A program made the translations under genes and the position numbers. Shown here one piece after another: positions 1 through 7,568 of a DNA stretch of 64,000 nucleotides. Positions within the stretch are counted from its first letter, which is position 1. Every line of letters starts with the position of its first letter. Origin of the DNA: Pedobacter yonginensis (GTDB lineage Bacteria > Bacteroidota > Bacteroidia > Sphingobacteriales > Sphingobacteriaceae); contig NZ_QGNZ01000001.1 in assembly GCF_003173595.1 (NCBI RefSeq), forward strand, positions 806,001 to 870,000, given 5' to 3'. The notes under the pieces are model-generated. The model ran no database searches and had not been told where the DNA came from. It saw only the letters and a list, made by a program, of their open reading frames with translations.

Positions 1-628
1 TAGATACTTCATCAATAGCAACGGCTTCAACCACATTTAACGGCTTTGTTCTCGCGCTCATAATGCCACGCATATTTGGAATTTTTGGTTCTGCTACACC
101 TTCAGCACAACTGGCAATAAATTTTCCAGATACGGTTACAACTTCTTTACCACCTTCAATTTCTCTTTCTAAAGTGGCAGTATCACCATCAACGGTTAAT
201 TTTTTTATGATTGAAATTGATGGAATATCTAAAAACTCTCCAACCATTGCAGCAACCTGATTTCCGTTGTAATCAATAGATTCGCGACCGGTTAAAATGA
301 GATTAAAGTCTTTATCTTTTGCGTATTCTGCAATTTGCTTGGCCACGAAGTATGCATCACGCGGGCTCGCATTAACCCTCACGGCGTCATCTGCACCAAT
401 TGCAAGTGCTTTTCTAATGGTTGGATCGTTGCTCGCTTCTCCAACATTAATTACAGTTACCGTACCTTTACCACCTTCAGTTAACTCAATAGCTTTTGAT
501 AAGGCGATTTCATCGTAAGGGTTAACAATATATTGTACACCTGCAGTATTGAATTCGGTATTATCGTTGGTAAAAGTTATTTTTGTCGTTGTGTCTGGCA
601 CGTTACTGATACAAACTAATATTTTCAT
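1..628 (-). CDS. etfB: Electron transfer flavoprotein beta subunit (partial, C-terminus outside window)
   Basis: Read on the minus strand from ATG at 626-628, the frame is open to the window edge (about 209 codons), beginning MKILVCISNVPDTTTKI. EtfB forms a heterodimer with EtfA that passes electrons from acyl-CoA and other dehydrogenases to the quinone pool. Family signs are the N-terminal VCI..VPDT segment, NPYDEIALSKAIEL near residues 37-50, and the TGRESIDYNGNQVAAMVGEFL stretch near 105-125 (split by my count), typical of the AMP/FAD-binding alpha/beta fold. A TAnnTTTG-type element (TAAATTTG, minus strand, 662-669) lies 34 bases upstream. etfA is expected beyond the left edge; that is inference. 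Confidence 0.93.
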   Translation of the reverse strand, partial: MKILVCISNVPDTTTKITFTNDNTEFNTAGVQYIVNPYDEIALSKAIELTEGGKGTVTVINVGEASNDPTIRKALAIGADDAVRVNASPRDAYFVAKQIAEYAKDKDFNLILTGRESIDYNGNQVAAMVGEFLDIPSISIIKKLTVDGDTATLEREIEGGKEVVTVSGKFIASCAEGVAEPKIPNMRGIMSARTKPLNVVEAVAIDEVS

Positions 629-691
629 AAGTATTATGTTTAAATATATAAGGTCTTTCTGCAAATTTAATTAAAAAAGCAAGGAAATAAA

Positions 692-1027
692 ATGTCATCT
701 AGCCGTTTGAGTAAGTTATTAGAGTTTTTAGAAAGTGATCCGAATGATCCATTTATACTATATGCCTTAGCCACAGAGTATAACGCCCAAAATGATAAGG
801 AAAAAGCATATTCTTTTTACCTTCAATTAACGGATAAACATCCGGATTATGTTGGAACTTACTATCATTTGGGTAAACTATATGAGAAAGACAACCAAAA
901 AGATCAAGCCATTTCAGTTTATGCAAAAGGAATGGAAGTGGCTAGAACTAAAAGAGATATGCATGCTTTCTCGGAATTACAAGGTGCATTTAACTCGGCT
1001 TCGGGATTAGACTATGAGGACGAGTAA
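692..1027 (+). CDS. Small tetratricopeptide-repeat protein
   Basis: This 111-residue protein has no signal peptide or membrane segment. Two to three TPR-like helix pairs are visible: residues about 18-50 (DPFILYALATEYNAQND) and about 52-85 (HPDYVGTYYHLGKLYEKDNQ). Such proteins are protein-protein adaptors in the cytosol. The gene is divergent from etfB across a 63-base spacer, and the chromate transporter follows 45 bases later on the same strand. Close relatives sit next to electron-transfer flavoprotein genes in related genomes as far as I recall, but the partner cannot be told from sequence alone. Confidence 0.8.
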   Translation: MSSSRLSKLLEFLESDPNDPFILYALATEYNAQNDKEKAYSFYLQLTDKHPDYVGTYYHLGKLYEKDNQKDQAISVYAKGMEVARTKRDMHAFSELQGAFNSASGLDYEDE

Positions 1028-1072
1028 TAGACAAAGCTTGTTCTTTAACGATTTTAAAATCAGATAAAACCA

Positions 1073-2275
1073 ATGAACGCCAAAAAGCAATGGCTATTTA
1101 TTCGGAATGTAATCTTTTTTACATTTACATCTTTTGGTGGAGCACAAGCGCATTTGGCGCTTCTTTTGAAATATTTTGTGCACAGCACGAAATTCATTTC
1201 TGAAGAGGAACTACTTGAGTTGAACGCTTTAGCTCAAGTTTTGCCTGGCCCGGCATCTACCCAAACGCTTGTGGGTATTGCTTGGAAGGTTGGAAAACTC
1301 AAACTGGCCATTATTACATTTATCATATGGATTTTGCCTACTGCCGCAATCATGACCCTTGCGGCCATAAGCTATGCTTTGCTGGATCAAAAGCAAAAGT
1401 TTAATGATGTTCTCGAATACATTCAACCCATCGCCTTAGGCATTGTGGGTTATGGGGCGTATAAATTGGGAAACAAGGTTTTAAAAACTCAGGTTTCTAT
1501 CTTCCTAGCCATTGGATCCGTAATTGCCACTTTTGTACTTAGAAATGCATACGTATTTCCAATTGCCATTTTGGTGGGCGGTATGATTTCATCTGCGATA
1601 GAAACGCCTAAAGAGGAGGCTGATTTACGCGTTAGGTTATTCTCGAATATTAACCCCAGAAAGTTGATTTATTTTCTTGGTGCATTACTGCTCTTCGCCT
1701 TGGTAGGTGCAATTATCAATAGAACATCGCCCTTTAGTTTACCCATTCGTTTATTGGAAAACTTTTATCGTAACGGTATTTTGGTTTTTGGAGGGGGGCA
1801 GGTACTCGTTCCGCTCATGTTTACCGAGTTTGTGCAAATGAAGCATTACCTACAGGCTTCTGGTTTTTTATCAGGCTATGCACTTCAACAAGCATTGCCA
1901 GGGCCAACGTTTTCATTTACAAGTTACCTTGGTGCACTAAGCATGAAAAGTTTTGGTTATGGAATGTGGGGACAAATTTTGGGCGGCCTTATTGGTGTAA
2001 TTGGAATTAATCTACCTGGGCTCATTCTGGTTTTGTTTATTGTTCCATTTTGGGATGATTTGAAGAAAATTTCTAGAATCCGCCACAGCTTGTCGGGAAT
2101 TAATGCGGTAAGTGTTGGCTTTATCATCGCAGCATTTGTGTTATTATTAATTCCTATGGGCTTTAATTGGCTTTTTTTGGGCATAATGTTAGCTACTTTT
2201 CTTTTATTAAATTTCACAAAGATAAGCCCGCCTGTAATTGTCTTGATAGGTATTTTTATTGGCTATCTTTTTTAA
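1073..2275 (+). CDS. chrA: Chromate transporter, CHR family (two-domain form)
   Basis: A polytopic membrane protein of 400 residues, the usual length for a fused two-domain ChrA. The N-terminal CHR half carries the GGAQAHLALL segment near residue 23 and the LAQVLPGPASTQT motif near 53; the C-terminal half repeats it as LQQALPGPTFSFTSYLG near 268, showing the internal duplication typical of the family. ChrA proteins expel chromate, and possibly sulfate-like anions, from the cytoplasm. The next gene, dnaB, is convergent, with a strong hairpin terminator between them. Whether chromate is the real substrate here is not shown by sequence. Confidence 0.9.
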   Translation: MNAKKQWLFIRNVIFFTFTSFGGAQAHLALLLKYFVHSTKFISEEELLELNALAQVLPGPASTQTLVGIAWKVGKLKLAIITFIIWILPTAAIMTLAAISYALLDQKQKFNDVLEYIQPIALGIVGYGAYKLGNKVLKTQVSIFLAIGSVIATFVLRNAYVFPIAILVGGMISSAIETPKEEADLRVRLFSNINPRKLIYFLGALLLFALVGAIINRTSPFSLPIRLLENFYRNGILVFGGGQVLVPLMFTEFVQMKHYLQASGFLSGYALQQALPGPTFSFTSYLGALSMKSFGYGMWGQILGGLIGVIGINLPGLILVLFIVPFWDDLKKISRIRHSLSGINAVSVGFIIAAFVLLLIPMGFNWLFLGIMLATFLLLNFTKISPPVIVLIGIFIGYLF

Positions 2276-2295
2276 AAAAGTCACCGCTTTTAAAC

Positions 2296-2330
2296 AAAAA
2301 AAGGAAAATGTGTTTCGCATTTTCCTTTTT
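2296..2330. terminator. Bidirectional intrinsic terminator between chrA and dnaB
   Basis: A-run, GGAAAATG stem, TGTTTCG loop, CATTTTCC stem, then a T-run. The flanking A and T tracts make it serve both the chrA (+) and dnaB (-) transcripts. Confidence 0.85.
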
Positions 2331-2350
2331 TATTTTACAACCTAGCATTT

Positions 2351-3913
2351 TTAAAATGGCGGTTCTTCATCATTATAATCATCCATTTTTGAAGGACGAA
2401 TAATTACATTGCTTTGCTTTTCAAAATCTTGAGATGGGTACATTCCAGAAGATGGGCTATCTGAAGCGAATGAAGATGGTGCGCTGAAATCTTCTTCCAA
2501 ATCGACAAACTTAACAAACTTACCAACGAATTTAAGCGGAACAATTCCGGTTTCACCGTTACGGTGTTTTGCAATAATTACCTCCGCGATACCCGCCTGA
2601 GAACGACCTTGCTCATCTTCGGTAATGCCATAATATTCTGGTCGGTATAAGAAAAGTACCATATCGGCATCTTGCTCAATTGACCCAGACTCACGTAAAT
2701 CTGAAAGCATTGGTCTTTTCCCTTGTAAACCAGGTCTGCTTTCCACCGCACGACTCAATTGAGATAGCGCTAAAACAGGCACATCCAATTCTTTCGCTAC
2801 GGATTTCAAAGCTCTCGAAATACTACCAATTTCCTGCTCACGGTTACCGCCACCTTTGCCTTCGCCTTTACCGTGCATCAACTGCAAGTAATCGACTATA
2901 ACCAACTGAATGTCGTATTGAGATTTCAACCTTCTGCACTTTGCCCTAAATTCAAAAATATTTAATGCTGGGGTATCATCAATTAGGAGTGGAGCTTCGG
3001 TTAAACGGCCTATTTTGCTGTGCATTTGTTGCCATTCCCATTCTTGGAGATTTCCCTTTCTGATTTTCTCTTGTTCAATTTCAGCTTCACCAGAAATCAA
3101 ACGATTAACCAACTGAACAGACGACATCTCCAAAGAGAACACCACTGTTGGTTTTTGAAAATCAACAGAAGCATTTCGTGCACACGTTAACACAAATGCG
3201 GTTTTTCCCATTGCCGGACGTGCTGCGATGATCACCAAATCTTGCTTCTGCCAACCACCTGTAATTCGATCCAAGCCCGTAAAACCTGTCGGAACTCCGG
3301 TTAGTCCATCCGTTTTAGTTCTAAGTTCTTCTAATGTGGCTAAGGATTGTTTAATAATATCGTCCATTTTCTGCGTATCGCGACGCAGATTGTTTTGAGC
3401 AATATCGAAAAGTCCTTTTTCGGCATGGTCTAATAAATCGAAAATATCCGTGGTATCTTCATAAGCATTGGTAATGATGTCTGTAGAAATGCGAATCAGT
3501 TCCCGTTGTATATATTTTTGGGAGATAATCCTTGCATGATATTCGATGTTTGCCGCAGAAGCTACACGATTGGTTAAATTGGTAATGTAGTAAGCACCAC
3601 CAACCATTTCTAAAGTACCAAGTTGCCTTAATTCGGCTGTAACCGTTAAAATATCAACCGGTTTTGATTTCTCAAATAAGAGATGAATGGCTTCAAAAAT
3701 TTTCTGATGAGATTCCTGATAAAAAATTTCAGGTTTCAAAATATCAATAACGGCAGATAAAGCATCTTTTTCGAGCATTAGGGCGCCCAAAACGGCCTCT
3801 TCTAAATCCAATGCTTGAGGGGGTAATTTGCCCATAGAACTTACCGTATTGCCTAATCTGGCTTTTCTGGATATGATGCTATTCTTTCCGCCCTGTTCGT
3901 TATCGTTAATCAT
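2351..3913 (-). CDS. dnaB: Replicative DNA helicase DnaB
   Basis: 520 residues, full length for bacterial DnaB. An N-terminal helical domain (about residues 30-135, starting PPQALDLEEAVLGALML) is followed by a linker helix and the RecA-like motor. Walker A is ARPAMGKTAF at about 231-240 and the Walker B region is VIVDYLQLM at about 340; the LSQLSRAVESRP segment is the sensor/arginine region. The hexamer unwinds the lagging-strand template at the fork and binds DnaG primase. The C-terminal tail ending DDYNDEEPPF is acidic and typical of Bacteroidota. It is a single gene with a long AT-rich spacer before the divergent rlmB. Confidence 0.97.
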   Translation of the reverse strand: MINDNEQGGKNSIISRKARLGNTVSSMGKLPPQALDLEEAVLGALMLEKDALSAVIDILKPEIFYQESHQKIFEAIHLLFEKSKPVDILTVTAELRQLGTLEMVGGAYYITNLTNRVASAANIEYHARIISQKYIQRELIRISTDIITNAYEDTTDIFDLLDHAEKGLFDIAQNNLRRDTQKMDDIIKQSLATLEELRTKTDGLTGVPTGFTGLDRITGGWQKQDLVIIAARPAMGKTAFVLTCARNASVDFQKPTVVFSLEMSSVQLVNRLISGEAEIEQEKIRKGNLQEWEWQQMHSKIGRLTEAPLLIDDTPALNIFEFRAKCRRLKSQYDIQLVIVDYLQLMHGKGEGKGGGNREQEIGSISRALKSVAKELDVPVLALSQLSRAVESRPGLQGKRPMLSDLRESGSIEQDADMVLFLYRPEYYGITEDEQGRSQAGIAEVIIAKHRNGETGIVPLKFVGKFVKFVDLEEDFSAPSSFASDSPSSGMYPSQDFEKQSNVIIRPSKMDDYNDEEPPF

Positions 3914-4087
3914 AAAACAAAAGTAGTTAAATTTTGTCCCGATTGTTTTAAGAAGTTTTTAGTTGTTTGTTAACAAATTGAAGCATAATCAGATTAATTT
4001 ATTGATCATTTTAAATTTCAAAACAAATTTTAAACAATTAAATGTTAATAAGAATGAGATAGATTAGGGCTAAAACATTTATTTGAA

Positions 4088-4095
4088 TACTTTTG
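4088..4095 (+). promoter_or_regulatory. Bacteroidota-type -7 element for rlmB
   Basis: TACTTTTG matches TAnnTTTG exactly and lies 17 bases before the rlmB ATG. A weak TTAG at 4064-4067 sits 20 bases upstream where the -33 TTTG is expected. Confidence 0.5.
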
Positions 4096-4112
4096 CCTAA
4101 CAATTTAAAAAC

Positions 4113-4880
4113 ATGGATAATTTTAGAAGACCGCAACGCGCAAAAGAAAATAATGAATTTGTTTTTGGTATCAGAGCCGTTATTGAAGCTGTTAAAGCAG
4201 GTAGGGATATTGAAACAATTTATTTGCAACGTGGCTTGGCTGGTGAGTTATTTCTAGAATTAAAAGCACTTTTGGTAGGCACGCTTATTCCCTTAAATTC
4301 GGTTCCGGTAGAAAAGTTGAATAGAATGTCTCAAAAAAACCATCAGGGCGTAATTGCGGTAATTTCACCCATTACCTATCAAAATATCGAGGACATTGTT
4401 CCTGCCGTTTTCGAAAGGGGAGAAGTTCCTTTAGTTTTGGTTTTGGACAGCGTTACCGATGTTAGAAACATGGGTGCAATTGCCAGAACAGCGGCGTGTG
4501 TGGGTGTTCATGCAATTGTTGTACCTTTGAAAAACGCTGCACAAATCAATGCAGATGCGATAAAAACATCGGCAGGTGCCTTATTTAGTATTCCGATTTG
4601 CAGACACTCCAACCTCCATAAAACCTGTTTATTTTTGCAGGAAAGCGGTTTGCAAATTGTTGCCTGTACAGAAAAAACGAATGATTTAATTTATGCCCCA
4701 GATTATACCCTTCCAACTGCAATTGTAATGGGATCAGAAGATGAGGGGATTTCCAATGATCTACTTCGCGTTGCCGATCATTTGGCGAAAATTCCAATGG
4801 CCGGTAAAATAGAATCACTAAATGTTTCTGTTTCTGCAGGCGTAATCTTATACGAAGCGGTAAGACAGCGAGCGCTTTAA
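4113..4880 (+). CDS. rlmB: 23S rRNA (guanosine-2'-O)-methyltransferase RlmB, SpoU/TrmH family
   Basis: 255 residues with the two-domain layout of the family. The N-terminal substrate-binding domain (about 15-95) opens with FGIRAVIEAVKAG. The C-terminal SPOUT knot methyltransferase domain shows motif 1 NMGAIARTAACVGVHAIVV near 125, motif 2 VMGSEDEGIS near 208 and motif 3 LNVSVSAGVILYEAVR near 235. It would 2'-O-methylate a guanosine in domain V of 23S rRNA (G2251 in E. coli). Start ATG follows a short A-rich leader and a TACTTTTG promoter element. A TrmH-type tRNA target is the main alternative. Confidence 0.9.
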   Translation: MDNFRRPQRAKENNEFVFGIRAVIEAVKAGRDIETIYLQRGLAGELFLELKALLVGTLIPLNSVPVEKLNRMSQKNHQGVIAVISPITYQNIEDIVPAVFERGEVPLVLVLDSVTDVRNMGAIARTAACVGVHAIVVPLKNAAQINADAIKTSAGALFSIPICRHSNLHKTCLFLQESGLQIVACTEKTNDLIYAPDYTLPTAIVMGSEDEGISNDLLRVADHLAKIPMAGKIESLNVSVSAGVILYEAVRQRAL

Positions 4881-4943
4881 AAAAGTCTATAATGCGAGTC
4901 GGTTTAATCCCTAAAGGAGAAATAATAAATTTAAACAATAATG

Positions 4944-5052
4944 ATTAAGATGCTGAAATAAATTCAGCATGACGGATTGTTTATTCTGCATGATGGATGG
5001 GTTTAAGGTATCGTCACCCTGAATTTATTTCAGGGTCTTAGCTGGGTTTTTA
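4944..5052. repeat. REP-like inverted pair, tandem copy 1
   Basis: A 109-bp unit identical to 5096-5204. It contains two hairpins facing each other: stem TGCTGAA/TTCAGCA (4951-4957 with 4963-4969, loop ATAAA) and stem CCCTGAA/TTCAGGG (5017-5023 with 5029-5035, loop TTTAT). The two hairpins are one palindrome family in opposite orientation (AGAnnCTGAAATAAATTCAGnnTGACG), and the variable positions change in pairs (TG with CA, CC with GG), so the stem is kept. This resembles a bipartite REP/BIME element of the kind mobilised by REP-associated transposases. Confidence 0.85.
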
Positions 5053-5095
5053 AATGTATTTTCGTTGGGCATAATGGCGAACCAATTTTGATCCC

Positions 5096-5204
5096 ATTAA
5101 GATGCTGAAATAAATTCAGCATGACGGATTGTTTATTCTGCATGATGGATGGGTTTAAGGTATCGTCACCCTGAATTTATTTCAGGGTCTTAGCTGGGTT
5201 TTTA
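5096..5204. repeat. REP-like inverted pair, tandem copy 2
   Basis: Exact repeat of 4944-5052 at an offset of 152 bp; its hairpins fall at 5103-5121 and 5169-5187. The 43-bp stretches that follow the two units are only loosely alike (both contain a TTTTC...GC(A)ATAA.GG pattern), so the period is 152 bp but only 109 bp is strictly conserved. Confidence 0.85.
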
Positions 5205-5249
5205 GAGCTGTTTTCAATGCGCATAAGGGTAAACCTATTTTAAGGTCGG

Positions 5250-5284
5250 TTAAGATGCTGAAATAAATTCAGAGGACGGATTGC
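5250..5284. repeat. REP-like repeat, truncated third copy
   Basis: TTAAGATGCTGAAATAAATT matches the start of the 109-bp unit, then CAT is changed to AG, which breaks the right arm of the hairpin, and similarity ends after CGGATTG. This is a decayed or partial third unit. Confidence 0.7.
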
Positions 5285-5318
5285 ATTTTTTTGGTACTGC
5301 GACACTAAACAATGCGTA

Positions 5319-5362
5319 AAAAGAAAAGGTTCGTACCAACTACTGCACGAACCTTTTCTTTT
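5319..5362 (-). terminator. Intrinsic terminator after manC
   Basis: AAAAGAAAAGGTTCGT pairs with ACGAACCTTTTCTTTT over a 12-base loop. It lies 41 bases past the manC stop and has T-rich sequence on both exits, so it may also stop transcripts from the rlmB side. Confidence 0.8.
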
Positions 5363-5402
5363 AGGTTTAAACCCAAGGAAAATTACCCATGGTTGTTAAA
5401 AC

Positions 5403-6494
5403 TTAAATAAACTTATTTCCAAAACGAGATTTAACCTCGGCCACAAATTCTTTTACTTTTTGTTCTTCATCGCGTGGGCAAATCATCAACATATTGTTAT
5501 TTTCTACCACAATATAATCATGTAAACCATTCAAAATAACCAACTTGTCTTTGGGTACATTTACCATGCAGTTTGATGAGTCGAACATGATTACCTGTTC
5601 AGAAGGAATTACTGCATTACCAACATAATCCTTGTCGGCCATTTCGTAAATGGAAGCCCAGGTACCTAAGTCAGACCAACCAAAATCAGAAGGAAGTACA
5701 TATACATTATCTGCTTTTTCCATAATTCCAAAATCTATAGAGATGTTGGTGCATTGAAAATAGGCATTGTTTATAAAGGCTCTTTCTCCAACACCGTTCA
5801 AGTCTGCACGGCCAAGATTGAAAATCTCATACATATCGGGCAAATATTTTTCGAACGCAGATAGAATTGATTTTGCTGACCATATAAAAATCCCGGCATT
5901 CCAAAGAAAATCTCCACTTGATAAGAACGATTTCGCAAGCTCTAGATTTGGTTTCTCGGTAAATGTTTTAACCTTATGTAGGTCGGCATCCGTATTTAAA
6001 ACATAATCGGTATGTTGGATGTAACCATAGCCTGTATCAGGACGGTTGGGTTTAATGCCTAATGTAATTAAGCAATCATTTTTCGATGCGGCATCAAGAG
6101 ATTGGGCTATTGATTTAACGAAACCACCTAAATCTGCAATGGTATGATCAGAAGGCGCTACAACAATGGTAGCATTTGGGTTAAGCTCATAAATTTTCAT
6201 GCTTCCGTAAACCACGCAAGGTGCTGTGTTTCGCATCAGCGGCTCAGCTAAAATCTGGTTATCGCTTAACTGAGGAATTTGCTCCCTTATCAGATCCGAA
6301 TAGATTTCATTGGTTACGATAAAAATATTTTCTGGTGGACAGATTTCTAAAAATCTTTCGTAAGTACTTTGGATTAGGGTTTTTCCAACTCCAAAAAAAT
6401 CAATAAACTGTTTAGGGTATTCAGTTCTGCTCACTGGCCAAAAGCGGCTTCCGACGCCCCCAGCCATAATTAAGGCATAAAAATCTTTGTTCAT
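5403..6494 (-). CDS. manC: Mannose-1-phosphate guanylyltransferase
   Basis: 363 residues, the short form lacking the C-terminal phosphomannose isomerase (cupin) domain. The nucleotidyltransferase signature MAGGVGSRFWPVSRTEYPKQ lies at residues 10-29, with FTEKP near 178 and the FLWNAGIFIW segment near 200. It makes GDP-mannose from mannose-1-phosphate and GTP for lipopolysaccharide, capsule or glycoprotein sugars. It is followed 14 bases upstream in transcription order by kdsD, so the two likely form one transcript feeding cell-surface sugar synthesis. Confidence 0.93.
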   Translation of the reverse strand: MNKDFYALIMAGGVGSRFWPVSRTEYPKQFIDFFGVGKTLIQSTYERFLEICPPENIFIVTNEIYSDLIREQIPQLSDNQILAEPLMRNTAPCVVYGSMKIYELNPNATIVVAPSDHTIADLGGFVKSIAQSLDAASKNDCLITLGIKPNRPDTGYGYIQHTDYVLNTDADLHKVKTFTEKPNLELAKSFLSSGDFLWNAGIFIWSAKSILSAFEKYLPDMYEIFNLGRADLNGVGERAFINNAYFQCTNISIDFGIMEKADNVYVLPSDFGWSDLGTWASIYEMADKDYVGNAVIPSEQVIMFDSSNCMVNVPKDKLVILNGLHDYIVVENNNMLMICPRDEEQKVKEFVAEVKSRFGNKFI

Positions 6495-6508
6495 TATATA
6501 AGTTAAAA

Positions 6509-7477
6509 TTACACAATCCCTTCGTTTAAAAGATCGTGCAAATGGATTATGCCAAAGTAAGTATTTTGTTCTAGAACTAGCAACTGTGTGATGCTATTTT
6601 CTCTGATTAAAGCAAGAGCATCAACAGCGAGTGCGTCGAACTGAATACTTTTAGGGTTTTTCCCCATAATATCCTCGGCTTTTAAGTGTTCAATATTCGA
6701 GTAATTTTCAAGCATTCTCCTGATGTCCCCATCAGTAATTACGCCTATCACTCTATTCTCAGCATCAATAACAGCAACTGCACCCAAACGGTTTTTGCTA
6801 ATTTCGATTAAGGCTTCCTTAACAGATGCCTTAGGATGGATGGATGGCTTTTCGTTGGATAGTGCTAAATCTCTAGCCTTCAGGTATAATTTTTTACCCA
6901 AAGAGCCCCCTGGATGGTATTTTGCAAAATCAGATTCATTAAAATCTCTACATTCTAACAAACAAATTGCAAGTGCATCGCCCATGGCCAACTGTGCTGT
7001 TGTACTGGTAGTTGGAGCTAAATTGTGTGGGCAAGCCTCTTTATCTACCGAAGTATTCAAAACCATGTCCGCTTGATCGGCTAAAAAAGAGTTGAGCGCG
7101 CCAACCATGCCAATCAATTTATTTCCTGATGCCTTTAAGAGGGGGGTTAGAACTTTGATCTCGGGCGTGTTGCCACTTTTTGATAAGCAGATTACAACAT
7201 CGTTTCGTTGGATCATACCCAAATCTCCGTGAATGGCATCAGCAGCATGCATAAAAATGGCAGGCGTGCCTGTCGAGTTAAATGTAGCCACAATTTTCTG
7301 AGCGATAATGGCACTTTTACCAATTCCAGTTACCACCACACGACCATTGCATTCTAAAATAGTGGATACCACTTTTTCGAAATCATCGTTTAGATTCTTT
7401 GCAACATTTAAAATTGCGGCTGCCTCAAGCTCTAATGTGCTTACAGCGGATTGGATAATTGATTTTTTACTTTTCAA
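6509..7477 (-). CDS. kdsD: Arabinose-5-phosphate isomerase, KpsF/GutQ family
   Basis: 322 residues, full length. An N-terminal SIS domain (about 30-185; VVTGIGKSAIIAQKIVATF near 48 and the MHAADAIHGDLGMI stretch near 75 with CLSKSGNTPEI near 98) is followed by two CBS domains (about 205-320; GAVAVIDAENRVIGVITDGDIRR). It interconverts ribulose-5-phosphate and arabinose-5-phosphate, the first step of Kdo synthesis; kdsA, the next step, lies across recQ at 9.8 kb. No internal Met fits the family start, so the TTG at 7475-7477 is taken as initiator. Confidence 0.93.
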   Translation of the reverse strand: MKSKKSIIQSAVSTLELEAAAILNVAKNLNDDFEKVVSTILECNGRVVVTGIGKSAIIAQKIVATFNSTGTPAIFMHAADAIHGDLGMIQRNDVVICLSKSGNTPEIKVLTPLLKASGNKLIGMVGALNSFLADQADMVLNTSVDKEACPHNLAPTTSTTAQLAMGDALAICLLECRDFNESDFAKYHPGGSLGKKLYLKARDLALSNEKPSIHPKASVKEALIEISKNRLGAVAVIDAENRVIGVITDGDIRRMLENYSNIEHLKAEDIMGKNPKSIQFDALAVDALALIRENSITQLLVLEQNTYFGIIHLHDLLNEGIV

Positions 7478-7502
7478 AGAGAAAAAAATTGTCTGTTAAT
7501 AC

Positions 7503-7532
7503 TTGAAATTCTTGTAAAATTATGTTATTTTG
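7503..7532 (+). promoter_or_regulatory. Promoter of recQ
   Basis: TTG at 7503-7505, 19 bases, then TTATTTTG at 7525-7532, one mismatch from TAnnTTTG. It sits in the 91-base spacer between divergent kdsD and recQ and argues that the ATG at 7569 rather than the in-frame TTG at 7530 begins recQ. Confidence 0.6.
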
Positions 7533-7568
7533 GATACAAAAATAGCATCGCATATTTTATTACACAAA

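Noticed and set aside
7530..7568. A TTG start for recQ 13 codons upstream
   Set aside because: It overlaps a good promoter -7 box and the added residues are not family-like.
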